Shown here: piece after piece, positions 1 to 6,810 of the stretch
Position numbering within the stretch: the stretch's first letter is position 1
How the letters are laid out: the number at the start of each line of letters is the position of its first letter
Assembly: GCA_937916125.1 (NCBI GenBank)
Contig: CALGGE010000066.1
Coordinates: 1-64,000, forward strand
Direction: 5' to 3'
Origin: an uncultured Elusimicrobia bacterium
GTDB taxonomy: Bacteria > Elusimicrobiota > Endomicrobiia > Endomicrobiales > Endomicrobiaceae
DNA: 64,000 nt
Notes under the pieces: model-generated
Database searches by the model: none
Seen by the model: the letters and a program-made list of their open reading frames with translations, nothing else
What the model was told of the DNA's origin: nothing
Made by a program: the position numbers and the translations under genes

Positions 1-958
1 CAGGACATCCTCTGCAAAATGCCAATAATTCGCATTTTGAACATTTCTCAAATTTGTCGTAATCTCTGTATTGTTCCATTTCATTCAACCAAATATCGGT
101 AATTTTATTTTCAAAAATATTTCCTACTTTGCCGTTAAATCTGCGGCAGGCAAGCAAGTCTCCGTTGGAACATATTGTAATGTGGCTGTTTCCGCAATTG
201 CAACCGTCGTAAATTATCCCTTTTTCGGCATCTTCGGGAATTTTAAATAATCCTTTTTCATATAAATATAATGTCCATAAGTGATCTTTAAAATTAAAAA
301 AAGTTTTACTGTTTTTATATTCTTGATATTTGTTATAGCATTTGTCCAACAGGTCTCTGTATTGCAAAGGTTTTATGTTGTTGTCTTTCTCCAAACTTGT
401 GGCACAATAGCGTGCGAATGCAAATGTATCAACTTCATGTTCTATTACAATATCCATAAGCTCGGGAATTTCGTCTATGTTTTTTTGTGAAACCGTCGTC
501 ATAATAACAGAAATTATTCCTGCGTTTTTTATACATTTTATTTTTTCAAGCGTTGTATCAAAAGAACCTTTTTTTCTAAACCAATCGTGAGTATCTCTTG
601 TTCCGTCCAAAGACATTTGGTACTGTTCGCATCCGTAACTTTTTAATTTTTTACAAATCTCATCGTTTAAATGGAACGGATTTCCCAATATCGCAAATTC
701 AATATTCTCTTTTTTTACAAGTTCGAGCAATTGCCAAAAGTTTTTATGCAGAATAGGATCTCCGCCGGTAATATAAAAATACGGTTGTCGGTTGAACGTG
801 TTGCAGAAATCCATACATTTATCAATAACCGTTTTCATTTGTTCTAACGTCATTGATACTATATTTTTTTTAGTGTTTTCCGCAAATATATAACAATGTT
901 TACAACGTTGATCACAATCATCGGTAATATGCCATTGAAAAGCAAAAAGCTGTTTCAT
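1..958 (-). CDS. Radical SAM/SPASM peptide-maturing enzyme, C-terminus cut by window edge
   Basis: The reading frame opens at the ATG at 958 and runs off the left edge, about 319 codons visible. Near residue 15 is CDQRCKHC, a Cx3Cx2C radical SAM cluster motif, followed by an ITGGDP glycine-rich SAM-binding segment. The C-terminal third has a SPASM-type cysteine set (CNCGNSH, then CSNGDLLACR, then CSKCELLAFCRGC) for auxiliary Fe-S clusters. Such enzymes modify ribosomally made peptides. The gene lies directly downstream of a Cys-rich repeat peptide (1025-1201), separated by a terminator hairpin, which makes that peptide the likely substrate. By family this looks like the radical SAM partner of ACGX-repeat peptides; the modification itself is not known from the sequence. 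Confidence 0.9.
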   Translation of the reverse strand, partial: MKQLFAFQWHITDDCDQRCKHCYIFAENTKKNIVSMTLEQMKTVIDKCMDFCNTFNRQPYFYITGGDPILHKNFWQLLELVKKENIEFAILGNPFHLNDEICKKLKSYGCEQYQMSLDGTRDTHDWFRKKGSFDTTLEKIKCIKNAGIISVIMTTVSQKNIDEIPELMDIVIEHEVDTFAFARYCATSLEKDNNIKPLQYRDLLDKCYNKYQEYKNSKTFFNFKDHLWTLYLYEKGLFKIPEDAEKGIIYDGCNCGNSHITICSNGDLLACRRFNGKVGNIFENKITDIWLNEMEQYRDYDKFEKCSKCELLAFCRGCP

Positions 959-970
959 AATTTTAATTCC

Positions 971-1005
971 AAAAACAAAAATTGCTCTCTTTTTATAGAG
1001 AGCAA
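971..1005 (-). terminator. Hairpin terminator between RiPP precursor and radical SAM gene
   Basis: A 9-bp stem, TTGCTCTCT (982-990) with AGAGAGCAA (997-1005), is followed on the minus strand by a T-rich run. It probably ends most transcripts after the precursor gene and lets a fraction read into the enzyme gene, giving more peptide than enzyme. Confidence 0.75.
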
Positions 1006-1024
1006 CTTAAGAATAAAAAATTTT

Positions 1025-1201
1025 TTACTTAGAACCGCAACCGCAAGCTGTGGAATTCTTCTTGGAACCGCAACCGCAAGCCGTGGAATTTTTCTTGGAG
1101 CCACAACCGCAAGCTGTGGAATTTTTCTTAGAACCGCAACCGCAAGCAGAAGATACTTTTGAAAAGCCGCCGTTCCAAGCTGACAAATTCTTTAAAGACA
1201 T
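1025..1201 (-). CDS. 58-aa Cys-rich ACGCGSK-repeat RiPP precursor
   Basis: A small gene with a strong ribosome site (GGAGG eight bases before the ATG). The product has an 18-residue leader-like start (MSLKNLSAWNGGFSKVSS), then three perfect 11-residue repeats ACGCGSKKNST and a final ACGCGSK, giving eight cysteines in Cys-Gly-Cys pairs. It lies immediately upstream of a radical SAM/SPASM gene and has its own consensus promoter. This fits the ACGX-repeat class of ribosomal peptides modified by radical SAM enzymes. No signal peptide, protease or exporter is visible in the window, so export, processing and final activity are unknown. The longer frames on the opposite strand are shadows of this repeat. 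Confidence 0.88.
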   Translation of the reverse strand: MSLKNLSAWNGGFSKVSSACGCGSKKNSTACGCGSKKNSTACGCGSKKNSTACGCGSK

Positions 1202-1239
1202 TGTAGTCCCTCCGTTTTATATTTTACAACAATGGTATT

Positions 1240-1269
1240 ATTATAGTTAAATGTCTAATTACTTGTCAA
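1240..1269 (-). promoter_or_regulatory. Promoter of the RiPP precursor
   Basis: On the minus strand TTGACA (1264-1269) and TATAAT (1240-1245) are separated by 18 bp; the start would be near 1233, giving a leader of about 32 bases before the ATG. It lies just after the stop of the L,D-transpeptidase gene, so the peptide gene has independent transcription. Confidence 0.8.
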
Positions 1270-1285
1270 GAAAATATTTTTATAC

Positions 1286-1945
1286 TCAATAAATATAAAC
1301 TTTTGTTTTCTTTGTGGAATTTTTAATCAGCGTCAACATACTTTCCTCATCAAGGGCTATACAGCCTGCCGTATAATCTTTTTTCCCTTTTACATGAATA
1401 AATATATTTGAACCTTTAGGATATATGTTTTTATCGTTGTAATCAATGCAAATTGCATAATTATATTGAGGAACATAGTCAATTAAATGTTCTCCTTTAC
1501 AATTGTGTTTCGTTTTCTGCGAATTAATTATTTGATTATAATATTTACAATCTTCGTCGCAAGCATATAAATTTTCCGTTACATTGATGTATTTTAATTT
1601 AGTTCCGGGATTAGCCTTTATACCGAATGCTTTTGTAACACCGAATATTCCGCAAGGCGTTTTTAAATCTCCTTCCGAAGTTTTTCCGATGCCGTTTTTG
1701 CCGATAAAGGCATTTGCTGTTAGAACAGGCTTTCGGTTGAATTTTTTATTTTTATCTTTAACATACATATTTAAAACGGCAGAAGAACCTGAAATATGTC
1801 GGACGCATATTAACTGTTGAACTTTTTTGTTATTTTGATATTTTGCTAATATATCGTCGTCTTTGTTAATGTTTTCCGCATATAAATTTATTAAAGCGAT
1901 AAATGTAATTAAAACGACAAAAAATATTTTTTTTATAAAACACAT
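1286..1945 (-). CDS. L,D-transpeptidase (YkuD/YafK-type) with signal peptide
   Basis: 219 aa. The first ~23 residues form a signal peptide (MCFIKKIFFVVLITFIALIN). The C-terminal half carries the YkuD catalytic pattern: the His of IFIHVKG and, after a short gap, GCIALDEE with the nucleophilic Cys. These enzymes act in the periplasm and make 3-3 crosslinks in peptidoglycan or attach proteins to it. The CDEDCKYYNQ segment looks like the YafK-like subgroup. It starts 16 bases after the VanX-like gene, so the two form a small cell-wall operon. Confidence 0.85.
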   Translation of the reverse strand: MCFIKKIFFVVLITFIALINLYAENINKDDDILAKYQNNKKVQQLICVRHISGSSAVLNMYVKDKNKKFNRKPVLTANAFIGKNGIGKTSEGDLKTPCGIFGVTKAFGIKANPGTKLKYINVTENLYACDEDCKYYNQIINSQKTKHNCKGEHLIDYVPQYNYAICIDYNDKNIYPKGSNIFIHVKGKKDYTAGCIALDEESMLTLIKNSTKKTKVYIY

Positions 1946-1961
1946 AATAATTCTCTTCTTG

Positions 1962-2639
1962 TTATTTTATATCAAAATTGAAATAAGTATCCGGATACGG
2001 TTCATTTTTTAAAGTAAAGTGCCACCATTCCGAATCTAACGGATTAAAGCCTGCTTTTAACATGGCGTCTCTCAATATTTTTCTGTTTTTCTTTTGAGCT
2101 TTTGTGATGTTTTTATAGTCGGGATGAGATCTCTCTCCGAAGAAATCAAAAGTTCCTCCCATATCAACAAAACTTCCGTCTTTTTTTATTATAGTCAGGT
2201 CAATTGTACTTCCGCGTGAATGACCGGACTTCAATGCAACATAAACGCCATCGATAATTTGTTGCTTTGTTATATCAGGATAGAAAGATTTATCTCCCGG
2301 ATCGTTGGGATTATTCAACCATGCAACAAAGTCGTCTACTGCTTTTTGCGGTCTGTAAGAATCCCAAACAAGAATTCTGTAACCTTGTTTTCTTAAATCA
2401 GCAGCAGCTTCCGTTAATGCGGCAAGAGCTTCTTTTGTCATATAGGCAACGGGAGTTTTATATCCGTTTATTCTGTGCCCCGTAAAATTATTGTCGGAAT
2501 AATAGCGGATATCGAATGCCGCATCATAAATTTTATCCGAAATTTTTTCAAAACCTTTTTTGCTTGTCGATATCTTGTCGGCAAAACACGGCGACATAAT
2601 AAACAAAAACATTAAAACAATCAAACTGATTTTTTTCAT
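1962..2639 (-). CDS. D-alanyl-D-alanine dipeptidase, VanX/DdpX family (M15D)
   Basis: 225 aa with a signal peptide (first ~20 residues). Zinc-peptidase motifs are visible: SGHSRGSTIDLT (SxHxxGxxxD) and SEWWHF (ExxWH), plus the WDSYRP substrate-site segment. The enzyme cleaves D-Ala-D-Ala dipeptide. With an export signal and without vanH/vanA neighbours, a role in recycling or using wall dipeptide is more likely than vancomycin resistance. The start is supported by AAAGGAG seven bases before the ATG. First gene of the operon with the L,D-transpeptidase. Confidence 0.92.
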   Translation of the reverse strand: MKKISLIVLMFLFIMSPCFADKISTSKKGFEKISDKIYDAAFDIRYYSDNNFTGHRINGYKTPVAYMTKEALAALTEAAADLRKQGYRILVWDSYRPQKAVDDFVAWLNNPNDPGDKSFYPDITKQQIIDGVYVALKSGHSRGSTIDLTIIKKDGSFVDMGGTFDFFGERSHPDYKNITKAQKKNRKILRDAMLKAGFNPLDSEWWHFTLKNEPYPDTYFNFDIK

Positions 2640-2681
2640 TTGCGACTCCTTTTGTTTTCTTGTTGAAATAAATTAAAACAT

Positions 2682-2710
2682 ATTGTATATTTTTTTTATG
2701 ATTTTTACAA
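2682..2710 (-). promoter_or_regulatory. Putative promoter of the VanX-LDT operon
   Basis: Minus-strand TTGTAA (2705-2710) and TACAAT (2682-2687) with a 17-bp spacer, about 40 bases before the vanX-like ATG. The rest of 2711-2915 is AT-rich and I see no gene in it. Confidence 0.5.
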
Positions 2711-2915
2711 TATAATTATTTAGGTCAAAATACATATGGAATCTTTCAAAAAGTTATATTCTAATACTATTTAAAAGATTTTTTGTTATCTTATTTTTGA
2801 TTTAAAGATTTTAAGATATAACGAAATATTTGATGACTGTTTTTTGTCATTGCCCGGCAAATCAATTTGTAGTTTGTTTTATTGTTAAAGACCTAAGGTG
2901 GTCGCTATATGTTTG

Positions 2916-4085
2916 TTAAAATTTGCAATTCTTTATTCTCTCCAATGCTTCCTTTATTCTCGGAACAGGAACCGTCAAAGCAAACCTTACATAGCCTTCA
3001 CCGCTTTTTCCCATACCGTTTCCCGGTGTACAAACTATACCGCATTCGTCTAAAAGTTTTGTGACCATATCGGAAGATTTGTATCCTTTTGGAATTTTTG
3101 CCCAAACATAAAAAGAAGCTTTTGGCTTTCTTATATTCCAGCCGAGTTTTGTAAGCCCGTCGCAAAGAACATCTCTTCTGTCTTTATATATTTTTCTCAT
3201 TTCCTCTACGGAGTCTTGAGATCCTGTAAGTGCGGCAATGCCGGCTTCCTGTATTGCCTGAAAAACTCCGGAATCATAATTGTCTTTCACTTTGGCAATT
3301 GCGGCAATAACATCTTTGTTCCCGCAAACCCAGCCAAGTCTCCAACCTGTCATATTGTAAGTTTTTGACAGTGAATGAAATTCTATTCCTACTTCTTTTG
3401 CTCCTTCAACTTCCAAAAAGCTCATGGGTTTTTCGTTTTCATCATAATAAATTTCCGAATATGCACTGTCGTGAGCAACCAAAATATTATATTTTTTTGC
3501 AAATTCTATAAGCTTTACATAAAATTCTTTAGGTGCAACTGCTGCCGTAGGATTGTTAGGATAATTAACAAAAATTATTTTTGCTTTTTTTGCGATATCT
3601 TCCGGTATTGCGTCCAAATCAGGCAGAAAATTATTTTCTTCAAGAAGCGGCATAAAATACGGAATGCCGTCGGTAAATATCGTCCCGGTATTGTAAACCG
3701 GATAACCCGGTTCAGGTATCAATACAACATCTCCCGGATTGATAAATGCCAAATGAAGATGCCCTATGCCCTCTTTAGAACCTATTAAAGCACAAACTTC
3801 GTTATCAGGATTCAAATCTACATTAAATCTTGTTTTATACCAATCTGCAACAGCTTTTCTGAAAGAAAGCATACCCGCACCGAACGGATATTGATGGTTT
3901 TGCGGTTTTGCAAGTGCAGCTTGTCCTGCTTTTACAATATGTTCAGGTGTAGGCATATCAGGGTCTCCAACGCCGAAAGATATTATATCAACACCTTTCT
4001 CGATAGCCTCTTTTTTCTTCCTGTCAATTTCTATAAAAAGATAAGGCGGCAATTTGTTCAATTTATCATTGGTTTTAATATTCAT
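2916..4085 (-). CDS. dapL: LL-diaminopimelate aminotransferase
   Basis: 389 aa, the usual length for a class I/II PLP aminotransferase. The PLP-lysine region SLSKTYNMTGWRLGW and the FGVGDPDMPTP and NYPNNPTAA motifs are intact and match DapL, which converts tetrahydrodipicolinate directly to LL-diaminopimelate in lysine and peptidoglycan synthesis. The next gene upstream is dapF, which epimerises that product, so the pair completes the short DAP route. A ribosome site GAGGAT precedes the ATG. An interspersed repeat occupies the gap to dapF. Confidence 0.9.
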   Translation of the reverse strand: MNIKTNDKLNKLPPYLFIEIDRKKKEAIEKGVDIISFGVGDPDMPTPEHIVKAGQAALAKPQNHQYPFGAGMLSFRKAVADWYKTRFNVDLNPDNEVCALIGSKEGIGHLHLAFINPGDVVLIPEPGYPVYNTGTIFTDGIPYFMPLLEENNFLPDLDAIPEDIAKKAKIIFVNYPNNPTAAVAPKEFYVKLIEFAKKYNILVAHDSAYSEIYYDENEKPMSFLEVEGAKEVGIEFHSLSKTYNMTGWRLGWVCGNKDVIAAIAKVKDNYDSGVFQAIQEAGIAALTGSQDSVEEMRKIYKDRRDVLCDGLTKLGWNIRKPKASFYVWAKIPKGYKSSDMVTKLLDECGIVCTPGNGMGKSGEGYVRFALTVPVPRIKEALERIKNCKF

Positions 4086-4119
4086 TTTATCCTCTTTCCT
4101 TAAAAATTGCTATGCGATT

Positions 4120-4277
4120 TTCAACTATTCAACTTTTCAACTGTTCAACTGTCTTTCTGTCTGTCATTCCCGAGTGCCTCTGTCGGGAATCTCGTCGTTG
4201 CCGTTTGCCGTTGTCGTTCATTATACATTGTACATTATACATTGTACATTGTCGTTTTCAACTGTTCAACTGTCGTT
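4120..4277. repeat. Interspersed repeat, copy 1
   Basis: Modular repeat: tandem TTCAACT(A/G/T)TTCAACT units, a CATTCCCGA...TCGGGAAT hairpin, CGTTGCCGTT units and several copies of TACATTGTA, ending in a second TTCAACTGTTCAACT block. The same modules recur near 10.2, 12.2, 30.2, 32.2, 36.2 and 45.4 kb. It overlaps the 3' end of dapF, where it encodes the last residues. Confidence 0.85.
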
Positions 4278-5092
4278 ATCTCTTCAATAACTACCGTTCC
4301 TGTAAATGCTACGATTGCCGGACCTTCCAAAAATACATCTGATACTTTCTCTCCGTCGGTGTTGCAAGAAACATAAAGGTTATCTTTACCTTTTGTCACT
4401 ACATGCACGGGAGATTTTGCTTTGTTTAATAAAACCGAAATTATCGACGATGCCGTTACGCCTGTTCCGCAGGCAAACGTTTCCCCCTCAACACCTCTTT
4501 CATAAGTTCTTACAAAAATTACATTTCTTTCTTTATCAACTCTAACAAAATTTACATTTGTTCCGGCAGGAGCAAAATGTTTATGAAATCTTATTTTGTT
4601 TCCGTATTTTTCCACGTCAATACTTTCTATGTTATCCACATAAATTACGGCGTGAGGCACTCCCGTATTTATTGAATGAACCATAAATTTTTTATCTTCA
4701 ACTTCTATTTCTTCGTTAAGTACCAAATCTTTGGGGTTATACAAAGCAAGTTTTACTACCGTAGAAGATTTTATTTCTGCACTGACAAGCCCTGCATCGG
4801 TTTCAAATTTCATGGTTTTTCCGACTATTCCAAGTTTATATGCAAACATCGCAATCGAGCGACCACCGTTACCGCACATGCTTGCGTGAGAACCGTCGGA
4901 ATTATAATATCTCATTCTGAAATCCGCTTTATTTGAATTTTCCAAAAGAATTAGCCCGTCACCGCCGACAGAATATCTTCTATCGCAGAGTTTTTCCGCA
5001 AGATAAGAATGCTTATCCTCAGGAACAATATTTTCTCTGTTATCAATCAAAACAAAATCATTGCCTGCAGCCGTAAGTTTAAAAAAATTCAT
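4235..5092 (-). CDS. dapF: Diaminopimelate epimerase
   Basis: 285 aa from the ATG at 5092, chosen because family proteins begin MNFFKLTAAGNDF; an in-frame start at 5140 would lie inside the leader hairpin. Both catalytic cysteines are visible, in ASMCGNGGR and in FACGTGVTAS. The enzyme interconverts LL- and meso-diaminopimelate. The normal family end (GPAIVAFTGTVVIEEI) is followed by about 13 extra residues (TTVEQLKTTMYNV) that are translated repeat DNA, so a repeat insertion has replaced the original stop region. It is followed by dapL after about 150 bases of repeat. Confidence 0.93.
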   Translation of the reverse strand: MNFFKLTAAGNDFVLIDNRENIVPEDKHSYLAEKLCDRRYSVGGDGLILLENSNKADFRMRYYNSDGSHASMCGNGGRSIAMFAYKLGIVGKTMKFETDAGLVSAEIKSSTVVKLALYNPKDLVLNEEIEVEDKKFMVHSINTGVPHAVIYVDNIESIDVEKYGNKIRFHKHFAPAGTNVNFVRVDKERNVIFVRTYERGVEGETFACGTGVTASSIISVLLNKAKSPVHVVTKGKDNLYVSCNTDGEKVSDVFLEGPAIVAFTGTVVIEEITTVEQLKTTMYNV

Positions 5093-5103
5093 ATTTATTT
5101 TCC

Positions 5104-5143
5104 TATAAAAAAAGATGCTTAAAGTTTTTACCTTAAGCATCTT
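5104..5143 (-). terminator. Attenuator-like hairpin in the dapF leader
   Basis: A perfect 11-bp stem, AAGATGCTTAA (5112-5122) with TTAAGCATCTT (5133-5143), followed on the minus strand by seven Ts and then the dapF ribosome site. It lies between the dapF promoter and its start codon, so it can stop transcription before the gene. Confidence 0.7.
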
Positions 5144-5174
5144 TGCTAAAATTCAATATTTAATTGTTGCAAAA

Positions 5175-5203
5175 ATTTTATATAAAATTTTTTTGTTTGT
5201 CAA
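5175..5203 (-). promoter_or_regulatory. dapF promoter
   Basis: Minus-strand TTGACA (5198-5203), 17-bp spacer, TAAAAT (5175-5180). The start would be near 5168, about 25 bases before the attenuator hairpin. Confidence 0.75.
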
Positions 5204-5212
5204 GAAAAATTA

Positions 5213-5276
5213 TGAGGCGAGATTATTGCTATGTTATAATCTCGCCTGACAGAAATTCTGCTATGTTGAATTTCTG
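5213..5276 (-). terminator. Two stem-loops with identical 9-base loops after the pilin gene
   Basis: Stem-loop 1: 12-bp stem AGGCGAGATTAT/ATAATCTCGCCT (5215-5247). Stem-loop 2: 9-bp stem CAGAAATTC/GAATTTCTG (5250-5276). Both enclose the same loop, TGCTATGTT on the plus strand. They follow the pilin stop on the minus strand and the second in that direction is followed by a T-rich stretch, so they probably end the pilin transcript. Confidence 0.65.
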
Positions 5277-5294
5277 ATGTTTTAGTTTTTTTAT

Positions 5295-5792
5295 TTAACG
5301 CCAAGAACTGTCATAATTTATGGGATAATCAACAAATTTTCCACCCAAAGTAATATTATATTCTAATGATATATTGAGATCTTTATTACTCTTTCTCAAA
5401 TCATTAGGTTTCCTTACATGTGCCATAAAAAAATAGTCCAATGTTTCTAAGGTAGATGTACCTGTACTTTCTGCACCATTTAAACAAAAAAAACTAAAAT
5501 ATTTATTTCCTCTGGCATCAATTCCCAACACTTCATCTTTGCTTCCCCAATGCTCTGGAATATTACTGCCTTGATAACAGTGTAAAAAATTACCATATTC
5601 GCTATAGTAAGCTTTTTGTGCAGATAAAATAAGTCCTAATAATGCATATCCTTCTGCCATTTTTGCTTTATCTGTGTGGCTTCTATAAATAGGGACAGAA
5701 ACTACCGACAGAATAATAACAATTGCAATCGTGATTACCAACTCTACCAATGTGAAACCGTAGATTTTTTTACTGCACTTTTTGTTTTTCAT
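5295..5792 (-). CDS. Type IV pilin-like (pseudopilin) protein
   Basis: 165 aa. A short positive leader ends in YG, then FTLVELVITIAIVIILSVVS, the class III prepilin signal: cleavage after the Gly, mature N-terminal Phe, Glu at mature position 5, then a hydrophobic helix. The soluble part has a KAYYSEYGNF segment typical of PilE/pseudopilin domains. It would be cut by a prepilin peptidase and assembled into a pilus or type II secretion pseudopilus, but no assembly genes are in the window. GGAGG precedes the ATG. It sits behind a leader of about 340 bases with an elaborate RNA fold. Confidence 0.88.
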   Translation of the reverse strand: MKNKKCSKKIYGFTLVELVITIAIVIILSVVSVPIYRSHTDKAKMAEGYALLGLILSAQKAYYSEYGNFLHCYQGSNIPEHWGSKDEVLGIDARGNKYFSFFCLNGAESTGTSTLETLDYFFMAHVRKPNDLRKSNKDLNISLEYNITLGGKFVDYPINYDSSWR

Positions 5793-5833
5793 TTTGATTC
5801 CTCCAAATTTTGATTTGTTTTTTGGAGTAGAAA

Positions 5834-6132
5834 AGATTCTTTTGAAAAAGAATTTGTATAAAACAATAGCGGCTGTCTTAGTCGTGAATCTTCAGACCCA
5901 CTGCACTAAAACAGCCGCGGTTTCCACATCTGCAAAGCAGATTTGGAAACACTCGATACATACTACTCAGGGGATCAGCCCGAATAATATGTATCTATAA
6001 AAGCGATCTGTTTTTGGTCTGAAGATTCCTTTGCTCTCACAAAAGGGTGTCCTTTCGGACTCCAAAAACATCATGATTAAGTTGCTATTTTACTTCTTTA
6101 TTTTCTACAAGCTCCTGTAATAAAATTTTTAC
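5834..6132 (-). ncRNA. Structured leader RNA with predicted pseudoknot upstream of the pilin gene
   Basis: From the strong promoter at 6139-6167 the minus-strand transcript shows, in order: hairpin GUCC-GAAA-GGAC (6049-6060); a small CCUUUUG/CAAAGG hairpin (6028-6046); strand A, GGTCTGAAGATTC on the plus strand (6016-6028); a 14-bp hairpin (5955-5995) with an inner GGG/CCC; a hairpin GTTTCC/GGAAAC with inner ATCTGC/GCAGAT (5920-5950); strand B (5905-5918); strand A' (5886-5898, perfect 13-bp partner of A); and strand B' (5869-5882, 14-bp partner of B). A-B-A'-B' is a pseudoknot. The one imperfect pair in B/B' is G-U on the minus strand but C-A on the plus strand, and the GNRA loop also exists only on the minus strand, so the RNA is read from minus. 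A further AT-rich hairpin lies at 5834-5852. I do not recognise the class. Confidence 0.7.
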
Positions 6133-6138
6133 AACGAT

Positions 6139-6167
6139 ATTATAACTGAAAAAGTTTAGCTTGTCAA
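6139..6167 (-). promoter_or_regulatory. Promoter of the structured leader and pilin gene
   Basis: Perfect consensus on the minus strand: TTGACA (6162-6167), 17-bp spacer, TATAAT (6139-6144). Confidence 0.85.
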
Positions 6168-6204
6168 GAAAATTTTTAAAACTCCAGTAGATTTAGTTTT
6201 TGTC

Positions 6205-6232
6205 TTGACAAGAATATTGTATTTGATATAAT
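6205..6232 (+). promoter_or_regulatory. Promoter of the GNAT gene, near-leaderless start
   Basis: TTGACA (6205-6210), 16-bp spacer, extended -10 TGATATAAT ending at 6232. The ATG follows nine bases later, so the message has almost no 5' leader and no Shine-Dalgarno sequence. The 13 bases TATTTGATATAAT are identical to the end of the CRISPR repeat. Confidence 0.75.
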
Positions 6233-6241
6233 AAATTTATT

Positions 6242-6763
6242 ATGAAAACAAAACAAATAACAACTGCAGACGCAAACGACGAGAAATTAAAGTTGCTTTA
6301 TGAAACGGCATTCCCGAAAAATGAACAAATTCCGTGGAGTGATTTGGTAAGCCTTATAAATAAAATGCATCTTGATTTTACGGCATATTATGAAGATGAT
6401 AATTTTGTGGGATTTACTATTGTATTTCCGCATGAACCGTTCAATTGGTATTGGTACTTTGCGGTAAAGCCCGAACTGAGAGGACAAGGCAAAGGACAGA
6501 AAATACTTACAGCCCTAATAGAAAAATATAATGGAAAAATATGTGTTCTCGATATGGAATCTCCAAAACAGAAATGTAATAATAAAGAACAAAGAATCAG
6601 GAGACATGCTTTTTATTTGCGTAACGGATTCCGTGATACGAATCTTTATAAAAAGTTCGGTGATATCGAAATGACCATTATGATTATGGGCAAAGGCTCT
6701 TTTACCATGCAGGATTGGGACGATATTACGGCAGAATTAAGAAAATTCTGGACATGGGATTGA
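6242..6763 (+). CDS. GNAT-family N-acetyltransferase
   Basis: 173 aa. The central part shows the acetyl-CoA binding motif, FAVKPELRGQGKGQKILTAL (R/Q-x-x-G-x-G/A type), preceded by the strand FVGFTIVF. Such enzymes move an acetyl group from acetyl-CoA to an amine; the substrate cannot be told from the sequence. It is a single-gene unit on the plus strand, convergent with carB, with a near-leaderless promoter. Confidence 0.8.
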   Translation: MKTKQITTADANDEKLKLLYETAFPKNEQIPWSDLVSLINKMHLDFTAYYEDDNFVGFTIVFPHEPFNWYWYFAVKPELRGQGKGQKILTALIEKYNGKICVLDMESPKQKCNNKEQRIRRHAFYLRNGFRDTNLYKKFGDIEMTIMIMGKGSFTMQDWDDITAELRKFWTWD

Positions 6764-6810
6764 ATCTTGAATTAATAAAATCTCAAGGGATGAATAGTAT
6801 ATAATTTGTT

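Noticed and set aside
896..1250. Two plus-strand ORFs with TATASCGI and EPQPQAVEFF repeats
   Set aside because: They are the opposite-strand reading of the ACGCGSK repeat gene; the minus-strand frame has the ribosome site, promoter and adjacent radical SAM partner.
1962..2639. Vancomycin resistance cassette
   Set aside because: Only a VanX-like dipeptidase is present; vanH, vanA and vanRS are absent and the protein has an export signal.
3375..4376. Plus-strand ORFs rich in Phe, Tyr and Cys
   Set aside because: Shadows of dapL, dapF and the repeat between them.
5782..6000. Plus-strand 72-aa ORF
   Set aside because: It lies across the structured RNA and the pilin start; strand evidence favours the minus-strand RNA.
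5869..6060. Cobalamin riboswitch, suggested by CCCACTGCACT on the plus strand
   Set aside because: The B12-box consensus is not met, the strand is wrong by the G-U evidence, and no cobalamin gene is nearby.
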